Made by a program: the position numbers and the translations under genes. 64,000 nucleotides of DNA, taken from Nelumbo lutea (taxonomy: Eukaryota; Streptophyta; Magnoliopsida; Proteales; Nelumbonaceae). Shown one piece after another: positions 11,527-23,400 of the stretch (position 1 is the first letter of the stretch; the number at the start of each line of letters is the position of its first letter). The stretch is taken from assembly GCA_022828595.1 (NCBI GenBank), contig JAKGHH010000007.1, forward strand, positions 41,401,973 through 41,465,972, given 5' to 3'. A model generated the notes under the pieces. The model ran no database searches. It worked only from the letters and a program-made list of their open reading frames with translations, and had not been told where the DNA came from.

Positions 11527-11892
11527 AACATATCTCTCAAAAAACAGAGAAAGAAAGAGGGACACCGCCACACAGTAATGGTCTACGTACTTTTCATATT
11601 ACCAACATGAGGAACTTGCATTGCACGTGCTTTTGCCTATTGGTTCTATTGCCTATGTCTACATATTTCAAATCTTCAATTTGTGGGAATCAAGCTTTCA
11701 TGTCATGCGAGAATGATAATTGGGCTCGAGAATCCTTTAAAAGGTAGGATGGTCATTTTGAAAAAATTAATACATCATGAACGTTTTCTATCTAGCTCAC
11801 TGACGGAAGGGAGGTATGTGTAGAGTTTTGTAAAACTTGAGAGGAGGTTTCTATGATTGTCAGAAACGCAAGGAAGGATTTTGTATTTTACC

Positions 11893-12854
11893 TTTTTTTT
11901 TAATATAAATAGAAAGCAGCTTCATTGATTATATGTAAAACTGAACAAAAGACACGATAGGAGGGCTGTATTCTACATGCATTTGCCCTCTACATACTAT
12001 GCAAGCGAGTGGACCGCATAGTTTCTATTTCTGTGGCCTTAACTAATTTGGCCATGCTCTTTTTTTCTTGGGTATTTAATTGGACTTAACCAATTTGTCC
12101 ATACTCGAAAAGCCAAGTAATTAAAGCTAAAGCAAGACTAGCCCAAACTAGCATGTACATGGAAATGGGCTGAATTGCTTTTTGCAATTGGGCCCATCAT
12201 TGGAATTGGATTTTAATATAAAAGCAGCATGTTTTATGGGCTGGTGGTGTGTTAATTTTAAATGGATTGGGCTTCTAAAGCCTTTCTTTTCACTATGTGA
12301 ATGTGATTCCCAGTTTGTGTGGTTTATGAAATCGCCACATGCACCATAGGTGCTTGCATGTTAAACTAAGTTGTAGCTATCTATATGATTCATGAGTGCA
12401 TGCACATCATCCCCATGAATGTTTTAAATCATTTAACGATCTCCCTTGTGGGGTCCATCTAGATTCCTCTCTCAAGACGGTTCCTTATGCCAAATCTAGC
12501 CCACATGGACCCACTTTCAAATCTATCTCTATGAGAGACAATGGGAGCCAACAATGGTTAACCAAACCTAACTTTAAGGGTTGTTTTCTTTCCTCAAGCA
12601 ATTACATTAAGTTCTTAAGATAGGGATTAGCTTAGGAAGGGTTAATGAGGGTCAGGGTCTGATTGGGTTGTGCCCACTAACACTAAATTATTATGGGTGG
12701 AAATTTGGTTTGTGGATCAATATGGATGGATTGATACTCAACCACCCACCAATTTGCCACCCTTTTTTATGCTAGGACTCGATCTCCATTGTCAGCAATA
12801 GGCAATCGAATGTGTCTAATGGGGATGAGTCCCGGGATATATTGTCAGCAACTA
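11893..12854. other. Unassigned intergenic stretch
   Basis: It opens with a T-run and AAAGCAGCTTCATTGATTAT, which reads as a LINE-like tail on the minus strand (11893-11935). GGCCTTAACTAATTTGGCCA and GGACTTAACCAATTTGTCCA (12035-12054 and 12084-12103) form an imperfect direct duplication. No gene was found. Confidence 0.4.
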
Positions 12855-12950
12855 GTTGGTGGCCCCATTGGTAGATTCACCATTTCACCGTAAGGAAGCT
12901 GCTGAATCAGCAAAGACCCAGGATCTAATCCCATTGCCATCAGGGTTGAG
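12855..12950 (+). repeat. Possible tRNA-derived SINE remnant
   Basis: GTGGCCCCATTGGTAG (12859-12874) resembles a polymerase III A box and GGATCTAATCC (12921-12931) a B box, spaced as in tRNA-derived SINEs. Neither is a perfect consensus and the 3' tail is unclear. Confidence 0.3.
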
Positions 12951-12984
12951 ATGTTTTTAACATGGTTTTCAAACCGTCTTTGAA

Positions 12985-14215
12985 CCAAGGATTAAAGTAT
13001 CGGTATCAAGTATCAGATAACTTGGATAGATACGGATGCGTTTTGAAAACACATAGGTACGAACGAAAAATATGGAAACACTTGACTATACTAGGGAAAC
13101 ATATGCAAGTTTCATAAATACATCAACAACACTAAATTTATGGTCAAATAGTCATAAGTAACATATAAATATATAAGAAATATATATCTAATGATGTACA
13201 TAAAAATATATTATAATTAATATAACAGAATGCACAAATATTGTACAATGCAATAATTAAGAGCCTAAGATGGACCTATTATAATTATCCTAATTATTAT
13301 ATCAATGGTTTTCTATTTTATTATTTTTACTTTTTAACATTAACAAAAAAGTTAACCAAATATTAAATTCTCAAATATGAATTAAATTATCATTTAATAA
13401 TTTATGAAAATATATAATTTTAACTTAAAATATATCAAATCAGTTAAAATTTTTTAGATACTAATCATATGCAAATTTTAATTATTTCATTATTAAAATT
13501 TTTATTTTTATAAATTGTTTGAAATTAAAATTCATTTTTTATATAAATATAAATTAGTAGATTTGATAGATTCAATTTAATATTATATTCTTGAATATCT
13601 TGTAAACAAATTTTTTATTTTTTGTAAATAATAAATATATTTTCATTTTAATGTAAATGAAAATATTAATTAATAATTATAAAAATATATAAAATATGAA
13701 AGATATATATCATGTACAAATTTATAAATTTTAAGTAGTAAGCTAATTATTCTACTACTAATATTTTATTTGTATAAATTTCTTAAGATTAAAATCATCT
13801 TTTAGTATAAATATAGAATTGATAGATTACTTTTCCATTTTTTTTTTAAATACTAATTTTAAATATTATTTATCTTAATTTTTAGTTAGAGTTATTAAAC
13901 ATAAATATCGATTATTTGTTTAGGTAGACATTAATAAAAATTATGTTATTTCATTAAATGTCACGATGCATGACATGGCTTAGTTGTTTTGAAGGTGGGT
14001 TTAAAACTTTCGGTGTCACGTGCATCGTGTTTCAAGTTCAAATCACACTTTTAGCATCGTTTATTAAAAAAGGCTAAAATGCCATTGTGTATAGATTGGT
14101 ATCAATCGATATAATGTGACATGGTCCAATACGCACCCATAACTTACAGGATATGTTTCCATTTGTAACATATCTCGTATACTCTGATACCGATACGATA
14201 CATCCAATATAATAT
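12985..14215. mobile_element. AT-rich non-autonomous element with inverted ends
   Basis: Ends carry inverted related blocks: left AAGTATCGGTATCAAGTATC, right (inverted) CGTATCGGTATCAGAGTATA. The 1.2 kb interior is extremely AT-rich and non-coding. It is probably a DNA transposon derivative; the family was not determined. Confidence 0.4.
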
Positions 14216-14649
14216 ACCCTGTTCAGCCCAAAACCATTGAGGCAACTGGTTCTGTTTCACCCACAAACCATTCCGTTGCCAAAAACCATCCACTGACCCA
14301 AGACGGGTTCAACCTGGACAATGTTTTTTCACTTTATTTGTCGTTTTTATTCTTATTTTAATTATCTTGTATTTTTTTTAAATTACAAGTCTATCCATGT
14401 GGATCAAATGGACAAATCACTGGCCCAGAAACCAGTGCCAAAGCAGCTCCAATTTCGGGCCAGTTTTTAAAATATTCGTCAAAAAAAAAGGAGTGTGCCT
14501 AATGAAGACACTCTTATTTCGTTCGAAAATATCCTCATTTGAATGCATATCCATCTATTACCAGATGCTCAACAGTTGGAAATCAATTTAAACAAGAATC
14601 CTTTAACTTGATACAACATTTAAGGTAGATATTACCAAAAGCTTTCAAT

Positions 14650-15288
14650 GATTACAGGCTCTTCGTCAAATATTCAGAGAGCATCTCTCTTATCAACCTG
14701 TTTATACCAAGTACATGACATGACCAAAGGTCCCCCAATTTCACTGTCCATAATAAAGAGTAGACAGAAATTCAACCATTTTAACAAAAAACGAATAAAA
14801 AAAAAAACAGTAATTGAGGATACTCCCCCTCTTTGAAAAAAGGAAAGGGAAAATAAAAGCACGAAAGAGTACATGACATGAAAGGAAAATCGAAGGCCTT
14901 CTGTTTATGTTCCCTGTACATTTTCTCTTCCCCTAAATCCATTTTGTTTGGAGTTCCGACAAAGAGCAACAAAATTAAGCTCCCCAGAAGAAAATCTTCC
15001 GGTCAGACTCCCCGTCCCCGAAAGAGTTTTCAACATAATACACATAAAGGCCTACTACAGGTTCACCAAATGAAAACAGGTGGGAAAGGGACATTGAAAA
15101 AGAAAGTAAAGAAAAAAAGGCACAATAGGGGGAAAGAAAAGCGAAAGACACTTGATCCTATGCTAAGTGCTGAACCCCTGATGCTGTCATCCCATTTTTC
15201 TGTCGGGCCCACAGAACAGGCATATAAGGATTGGCAAACAGAGAATACAATAATCCAACTACACATTGTTCCTACGGCTTCTTTTTTA
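14650..15288 (-). other. Probable PAT1 3' UTR
   Basis: About 640 bases after the PAT1 stop with no recognisable repeat and no coding homology. I did not find a canonical AATAAA on the minus strand, so the cleavage site is unknown. Repeat-like sequence begins again below about 14,240. The extent is an inference. Confidence 0.35.
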
Positions 15289-17402
15289 CTAACCAGGAAC
15301 TGATTCAGAATTAATTTGACCTCCACTGCCACTGCCATGGGCATTAAATCCGGTAACAGGCATGGAGCGCTGTGCAAAATCCAGTAATATCTTCCTCTGA
15401 TGCTCATTGGTGTGAGGAAGACTTGAACGTAGCAGCTCAATCGGCATCTCTCTGCTTATAGCTCTTGCAGCCTCTGACCCAATAGATGCTGTATTCGGCG
15501 GGGCTTGCAAGAGCAATGATTGCACAATACTGTCATACTTGCTTAAACAATACTTTGTGAGTAGAGTAAAGAACGCGTCAAAAGATGCCTGCCAAAGGGC
15601 CCGGTTCTGCATGCTGTAGTTGCTGGCAGCCTGAGGATTTGTCAATAGTTCAGTTGCCCTCTCAAGGATGGCTTTTAAGATGACAGAAGCCCCATCTCCA
15701 GCAATGCTTCCAAGCGGCCGGAGTGGAGGCTGCTCTGAGGAGCAAACCACGGCAGCAAGACAAGCACTAAGTGCACCAAGATCCATATCACGGACACATG
15801 CAGAAACAGTATTCGCGAGATTTGTTGTTGTTTCTGCAGCACTCAGATCAGAGGGGAGGCCACCAAACAAAAACCTGAGGTGACGAAAAATTGCCATGCA
15901 GACAATGCGTGTAAGCTCGCCACCAGGATAGAGGAGCTGTAAGTACTTTGAGAGGAGCTTCCGACCCTTGGAAAGAGAGACCAGTCGTAAAAACACAAGG
16001 TCATCTTTGGGAGCCAGTCCTACTGTGCGCCCACATTTTCCAAGCGGATCAACTAGCTGAAGCGATGCTGCAAGCCCCTCTAACAGGACCTGACGGCAAC
16101 GTCTCAGTTGTATCCCACCATCTTGGGGCTGACCGAATTGTAAGAGCCTGTCAATGTCATCCACATCAAGAAGAAGACACAGGCCATCTTCTATAGTAAT
16201 TCGTGCTGCAAGCATTGGCTCTTGTTCAAGAGGCTTCTCAGAAACATTTTGCTCAATGCTACCATCAGCAGCAGAGAATGGAGGTTCAACTTCAAGGAGA
16301 GGGCGAGGCCGGCGTATAGAAGAAAAGGGTAGTCTTCCCAAAGCATCAACCTGGAGAAAGGCATGAGGCTCAGTGTTCGCACGTGCTCGGGAAGGCAGGT
16401 CCCTCAGGTGAGTCGGGCAGAAATGGTGTTTCAACCTTGACCCTGCAGACTTTTTTGCAAGACAAGCCTGGTGGTAATAGTCATCTACATAAGGATCACT
16501 ACTGTGTGTTGCAGCATGCTGCATTCTAAGAATACTTTCTATTTCTTCAGCAGTCATGTACTTGGATCTGAATTGTGGCCACCCATTATCACTCTTTTGG
16601 CTACTTGTATCAGAGCCTTGTTGAGAATAGCGCAGGTTCTGCCTACCCCTTTGTGTCCCTTTTGTCCTTTGGTCTCTTAATTCAACCATCCCCAGCATTG
16701 ATTCATACTTGCTTATTACATGTGGTGATGGAGAAGAATGGCTACCAAATAATTGGGACTGGAGAGCTGAAAAATGGGCAAGAGATGGTTGAACTGGATG
16801 ATGCAGTCTCTGTTGTTGCTGCTGCTGCTGCTGAGACATCAACTGCTGGGGGACTAACCCACTTGGATGAGGCAATTGCTGTTGTAACAAGTTGTTCAAA
16901 AGGTTGGAATGATCTCCAGAAAATAGGTTGGCCTGGTTCCCCCAGTGGCCCTGTGGCCGATTATTCATGGAGAGACCTTGGGAGGCAAATTGGGTTAGGT
17001 TTCCACCATAATGTAATCCATGAGGTAGGCCTTGCAAATGAAGCTGAGAATTAGAGAACGGAGACAGGTTTGGTGAAGAGAAGGGTAGCGGAGATCCACC
17101 AAGAGATGGCATGTTGAGTTGGTGAGAATGCTGATTTGATGCCTGAGATCGACCACCAGGAGGGGGGTACGAAGTAAAAGAAGACTTGGGTATTAAAACT
17201 GGTTCACTAAAGTGTTGCTGCTGTTGTGGCTGCTGAGGATATGAAGATGTTCTGTACAATGGTTTAGAGTCTCCAAGACGAGCAGAAGGATGTGGCTGTG
17301 ATGACCATCTTTTACCTTCCCGAACATTTTCTGAATCAAAAATATGTGGATCTAACCAGTTGGGAAAATCTGACTCTTGTGCCCACTCTGTGGTAGATGA
17401 AC
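15289..17402 (-). CDS. PAT1: PAT1 coding exon 5 (C-terminal 703 residues and stop)
   Basis: Starts after acceptor GTCTTTCAAG at 17403 with [20 protein letters not shown], a conserved PAT1 stretch, and ends at TAG 15291-15289. It holds the P/Q/N-rich linker, the glutamine run (16810-16830 region), SP-type candidate phosphorylation sites (for example SSPSPH near residue 347), the MTAEEIE motif and the whole C-terminal helical domain that binds LSM1-7 in the family. There is no internal stop or frameshift in 2.1 kb, in sharp contrast to the surrounding repeats, which indicates purifying selection. Confidence 0.96.
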
Positions 17403-20400
17403 CTTGAAAGACAAAAAAACTCTATAATTAATATTGTAAAAAAACAAATGATGATTTAACTTTTAGCAATTATTAGACATGTAATAGACCAATATGAAGT
17501 AACAATGAAATTACTCCAGAAAATGAAATTATATCCACTAACTAATATGACTTTTAATTGCCTCAATAGATCAGAGAAAGTGAACTGAGATGGTTTGGTC
17601 ACATGCAAAGTAGACCATCTGCAGCACCCACTGCAAGTGATAAGTAGGGGTTAGTACAATTCAGTTAAAACCAAAAAATTTGGTTGTTGATCAATTCAGT
17701 TTTTCAAAAATTCGGTATCGGTTTCAGATTTCAGAATTAGAAATTCAGTTAACTAAATTACACGAATTTAATTATATAAGATGTAACATATAGCATATAA
17801 TATATTATATTATAATTTATATATTATAATGAGATTTGGTTTCATAATATATATATATATATATATATGTATCATAGTTTTCAAGGTATCTAGGTGGTTT
17901 TGGGCAACACTAGGGTGGGTAGTCGCCTAGTTGCCTAGGCTGGCTCCTAGGCGATAAAAAGTATATAATATAGAGAACTAACTTCTGGCTATCTCCCTAG
18001 TTTTATATACCATTCAACATGTATATTAATTGAAAAAATAGCAAGTCTCTTTATTAAGGAACATTAAATCTCCACCAAAAATGTGGCAAATCAGCAAATG
18101 GTCATTAACTTTATATGAAAAATATTCAAGATGGAAAGTAAAATAGAAAAAACAAGGATGGAATTTCTGTTTTATTTGATTAGAGAGAGAATAGAAAAAA
18201 AGAACCTCCTTATACTTCTATTCTTTCTTTCCCCTTTCTTTTTTTCATTCTAGCTTTCTTGTAGTGTCCTCAAAACCCTTTGATCTTTTCAATTTCAATA
18301 GTAAAACATTAAAGCAAAGAATAAACGATATATACAGCATATAATAAAATGTATTAACACACATTAATAAGATACAACAACATATATGATATTATATATA
18401 AGGCACCCGCCTTATCATTTTTGTTGCCTAGGAGGCCTAGTTTCTATAAGTCAAGGCGTTTGGGTGAGGTGCCCAGCCAAGCACACCTAGTCACCTAGGC
18501 AAGCGCCTTGACAACTATGATACATTAATAAAATTTGAGTTTAACCAAAATAACCTAAAGCCAAACAATAAATTAAGGTTTCAGTTTGGTTTTCATTTTT
18601 TATTTCAATTTTTTTAAACTTTGGTTTATTTGGTTAAAAGCCAAACCAAATAAATGAATGCATGGGAGCAGTAACTTTAAGCGCCCAAACCAAATAAATG
18701 AATTCATGCTAACGACATACCAAAAAGGACTTGCATGGGAGCAGTAAGAAATAATTTTAAGCGCCCATAATTTGATGATAGATAATGGCACTGACAGAAT
18801 GGAATGGCAAATCAGGATTCATGTAGCAGACCTCATATAGTTGGGGCAAGGCTTAGGTAATGACAACGACGACGACGGCGATGATAAAATTTTCTTGTCA
18901 TTTAAATTTCTGTTTGTATTTTAACAGAGATTCTATAAGAACTTTCAAGCCTACTTTTGACAACAATGTTTTAGCCAATTCAAAAAAAAAAAAGTATAGG
19001 GAAGTTTCTGTAATTTTCCTTTTAAAGAATTCCCAAAACCAAGTGACCTTGCACTCCTGCACAAGAGCATCAGCATCAAAAATTCTAGAATAGTAAACGA
19101 AACTGTGTAAGTGACTCCGTGTTAAAGAAACCTCTAAAACATTTGACAGGAGCTCTCCTACTGATAACACAAGTGCCCAAATTTTTTTCTTTTTTTGACA
19201 GCAAGAAAAAATAAATTTCATTAAATGAAAAATAGTTACAAGTAGTTTCAGCTGACACCTAAATCAATAGGAAAGACGTCAGAAACATTACAGAACATTA
19301 CAAAACGCATCACCTTTATAAATGTCAACAGGGGAACCTTAGCACCAACTTCAAGGGTTGACATCTGGCAACAATTCCAGATGTGACAATAACCACTCCT
19401 TAACCAGTACCCAACATCAGTTACCTACCTTTTAGGAGGAAACCCTAGGTTAGTTGGGTTTTGGAAACCAGTTTTAGAAAGGTTTGATAGGAAGCTAGCC
19501 CTGTAGAAGAGGAATTATATTTCTTTGGGTGGAAGAATAACCTTGATTAGAGCCACACTAGTTAAACCCCCCCCCCACCCATTTCCTTTCAACCTTTAGA
19601 ATCCCTTCTAGGGTAACAAGGTGCTTAGAGAATGAGAGATTTTCTTTGGGATCCAGAAGAGGAAAGGAAAGACCATTTGAGCAAGTAAGAACAGGTTAGC
19701 AAACCTAAGATACAAGGGGGTTTAGGAATTGGAAACATTCTATTAAGGAACAGAGCTCTACTAGGTAAATGGCTTTGAAGGTTTCCCCTTGAGAGCAATA
19801 GACTATGGCACAAAGTAATTGAGAGCAATTCAAATGAGGATAAGGTAATGGCTGGAATGCAAAAATCTTCACTCACTGTTTCTTTGGCTTCTCCTTGAAA
19901 AGCAATTCATGAAATCTACCCTACTTTCCTCAATTCCATCCAGTTCGATGTGGGACAATGTAATAAAACTCTATTTTGGGAAGATCTTTGGGTAGGAGAA
20001 AACCCACATAAAGATCAATTCCCTAATCTCTTTGCACTATCTAACCTCAAGGGGGAAGCTATATCCATGTTGGGAGCACAATGTCCAAATGGTGTGAACT
20101 GGAACTTCGTCCTCAGAAGGGAACTAAGGGAAAACGAGTGAGTCTTTAATGCTATTGTTGGACCTTCTAGGGCAAATCCATTTAGACCCTTCGCTGGAAG
20201 ATTCTAGAATCAAGGTAGGCTCTCCAAACGATCTCTTTTCTTGTTCCTCCTTCAAAGTACTTGCTTACTCCAACACCCTAGGTGGGGATTTCGATGTGAA
20301 AGAAATTTGGTGCAAGCCTAATTCCCCAAAGATTCAAGCCTTCTGCTAGGAAATATTCCTTGGTAAGGTAAAAACTTGTGATATACTGCAAAGGCGGGCC

Positions 20401-23400
20401 TTTCTCCTCATGTGTGCTCTTTGTGTAAGGAAAGTGGTGAAACCCAATCCCATTTAATGATATCATGTTCTTTTGTGCTCCAAATTTGGGAATTCTTTTG
20501 TACTCTCTTTGGCTGTAAGTGGGTTCCCTCTCAAGATGTGGCAGGACTCTTCAACCGTGACTTCTTGAGACAACAAAAGAAAAGAGGGATGGTAATGTGG
20601 AAAGCAACAAAGGCAACAATTTCTTGGGTAATATGGGAAGAGAGGAATAACAGGATTTTCTCGAAAAAAAAGCAAAACATTTGAGGACGTCATTGATAGA
20701 ATCAAAGTGAAAGTAGCTCATTGGGTAAAACCCTTGGATAGCTTTCAAGTCTTCTCAGTCACAGGCATTCTAAGAACCTGGCCAAAAATAATGGTCATTG
20801 AGTGTAAGAGATAAAGTAAGGCTGGAGTGGAAACCACCAGAAGGCAATAAGGTGAAACTAAATTTTGATGGGAGCTCCTTTGGAAATCCGGGTGTTTCAG
20901 GAGTAGGAGTATTCAGAAATTCTGAAAGGAGGATATTGGGTTTGTTCTCAAGAACGATTGGCACTGGGAACTCACTAAAGGCTGAACTTTTGGCATTACT
21001 ACAAGGGCTAAAGTTAGCCAAACAGTTAGGATACAGACATATTAAGATGGAAGGGGACTCAAAAGTAGTAATTTCCTAGGCAGCAAACAGTAGCCATACC
21101 CCATGGACGTTTAAACAAGTGAATAGGGAAGTGGAAAAGATTGCAAAGGAGGTTGAGGCTGAATTTAAATGGGCCAGAAGAAGTGCAAATGGGCTAGCTG
21201 ATGCTTTAGCAAAACAAGGGGCATTGAGACAGCAACTATTTTGGGCTGCACTGTAATGAGGGATAGAATAGAGAAATTAAAGGGATCAACAGTCCCATCA
21301 CCAAGTTGTATAAATTGTTCACTCCATTAATCTCTTTCCACTTGGAAGATGATTTGCTCCCTTTCACCATTTTAATTTGCCTCCAAAGATTTTTCTGTTT
21401 GTTCCAGATTTCTCAACAGATAGCAAACGGAAGGCAGCTCCATACAATTTTAGTTTTTCTCCCCCTCAATGCATGCAACAACCAAAGAGTTATTTCGGGA
21501 TTCTTGAATTACATTAGGCAATGTTAAAGAAACTAAAATAGTAACCCCACAAATGCTCCAAGAAGCAGAAGGGCTATAGAACAGGTGTATCACATTCTCC
21601 TTGGCTAAGCACAGGTAACACCCGTGACATGATCCTGTGTAAGAATACAATCAAGGGAATGAAGCAAGGCAAGCCCTTTTGCCTTCAGAGTTAATGTAAT
21701 TACCCACATTAAATTAACTGCAGTGAATCAACTCTGATTGGTTATCAAAACTAGATAGGAAAGATTTTATAGAAAACACACTAATCTGCACAAACTTCCA
21801 TCCACCCAGCATCACCTTCAAAACACTCAATTATATTGACTTCCATCCACCCAGCATCACATTCAAACTGAACAGCCACATATTGACTTATCCAATGAAT
21901 ACTCCTAGGGCACCCCTATTTGTTCGACTGCATACCTTATCCCACTTGACTTCATGGAATTCCTTCCTCTCCACACCAGGCCACCACAATCCAAAAAATA
22001 GTTCTTTTGAATTCCATTAGATCCCCACAGATACCAGAATCTTTGAAACAGACTAGTGCCCAACCAAATAATTACTAGTTACAAATGATAATAATCACCC
22101 TAACGCCTAGGGGTGCTCACGGGTTCGTTCAGTTTGGTCGCAGGCTGTTTAGCCAACCAAACCAACCTGGTCGGGTTGGGGAGTTGGTCACCCAAAACTG
22201 ACCGACCATTAGTGAAAACCGGCCAACTCAGGTTGTAACGGTTTGGGTTGATTTTCGGCTTGGTTGGCTGGGTCAAAAGATTTAAAAAATTAAATTTAAA
22301 TTTAAAAAATTACAGCAGTATTATTAATTATAAATTAAAAAATTAAATTCACAATATAAAACATTTTAAACTAGGAAAGGAAGTTTCCCACTTTCCCGTA
22401 TTCAAAAATTCATATTTAAAAATGGCCAGTTTACAACTGGTCAAACCAAAACCGACCTGGTCGGGATGGAAAATACCAAAGCCAACAAAAAATACTAGAA
22501 AACTGACAAACTTTAGTTGAGTTGGGTCGGGTTGGTCAGTTTGGTCGGTTTCATCAGTTTCATGAACAGCTACTAACTCCAAATAAAATCCTGAACAAAA
22601 TAGTCACTTTGGACACATCTCAATTTTGCTAAGAGTTTGTACCTAATACAGCAAAACTATCTCTTGAACGATAGAAATGCCCCTATGTTCTAGATAATAA
22701 AAGAATGCTATATTATATTAGTAGGAAAAAGAGAAACAAGTATACTTTCACATGCCCTTTTATTACTAATAAGGTTGCCCTATGTTTTCACATTATATGA
22801 ACAAGGAAAGTAACGACTTCACATATCCCAACCTTGTATTGGGAACATCTCCCGATGATGTCACATCATCTCCATACTTGTCATCAAGGTTGGGATGTGC
22901 TGTGGAGCCTTGTGGGGCGCAGATCTGAACTCAAAAGTAACCATACAGTTTCAACTTCAAAAAACACCACAAGGATCAAAAACAAAAAAAAAAAAGAAAA
23001 TTATTGCCAATGATTACAATAGGTCCCCTCCTATTATGCTCCTAAATGCTCTTCCTTTAAGTATGATGTACCATCCATAGTCAATAGCCAAAAGAGAATC
23101 TAATACTTGGTTCTTCTTGATGTATAACGCACTCTTCCTTTGGCCTCCCCCGGACTAGCTACCATCAAAAGAAATAGCTGATCTCTGAATCCATTAAAAA
23201 GAATTCTTGTACAACAACTAAAACCTGTCTTCCTCATAGTACTTAGGTCAGGTCTGATGTGAAATAGAATAACGTTGAGGAACAAGAAGAGAAGCTGAAG
23301 CTTACAGTATACCTGAACAAGGACAGATTCAAATAAGCCAATACAACCAACTGGTGAATTACAATATCCCAATATTAATAGACTCCTGCAGGAACAAGAT

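Larger units (their letters stand above)
10034..11892. mobile_element. Mutator-like element carrying host gene fragments (Pack-MULE-like)
   Basis: Ends are long diverged inverted repeats of about 100 bases. The left start is GGGTAATATACAAAAAG; the right inverted start is GGTAAAATACAAAATCC. Both share ACAATCAT(A)(G)AAACCTC and a block around CTTTCCGTCA. Long terminal repeats without transposase fit a non-autonomous MULE. The inside holds an FHA-domain fragment (11368-11526), an oligo-A-tailed minus-strand segment ending at 10727-10745, and unassigned open sequence at 11040-11377. A 9-bp duplication was not clear. Confidence 0.6.

Noticed and set aside
12035..12103. Possible fourth minimal LINE insertion (imperfect 20-25 bp direct repeat)
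   Set aside because: The repeats differ at several positions and the sequence between lacks a clean TGAT-poly(A) tail, so not counted with the other three.
15668..17054. Plus-strand open frames of 70-160 codons
   Set aside because: They lie antisense to PAT1 exon 5 and have no homology; the minus-strand frame is the conserved one.
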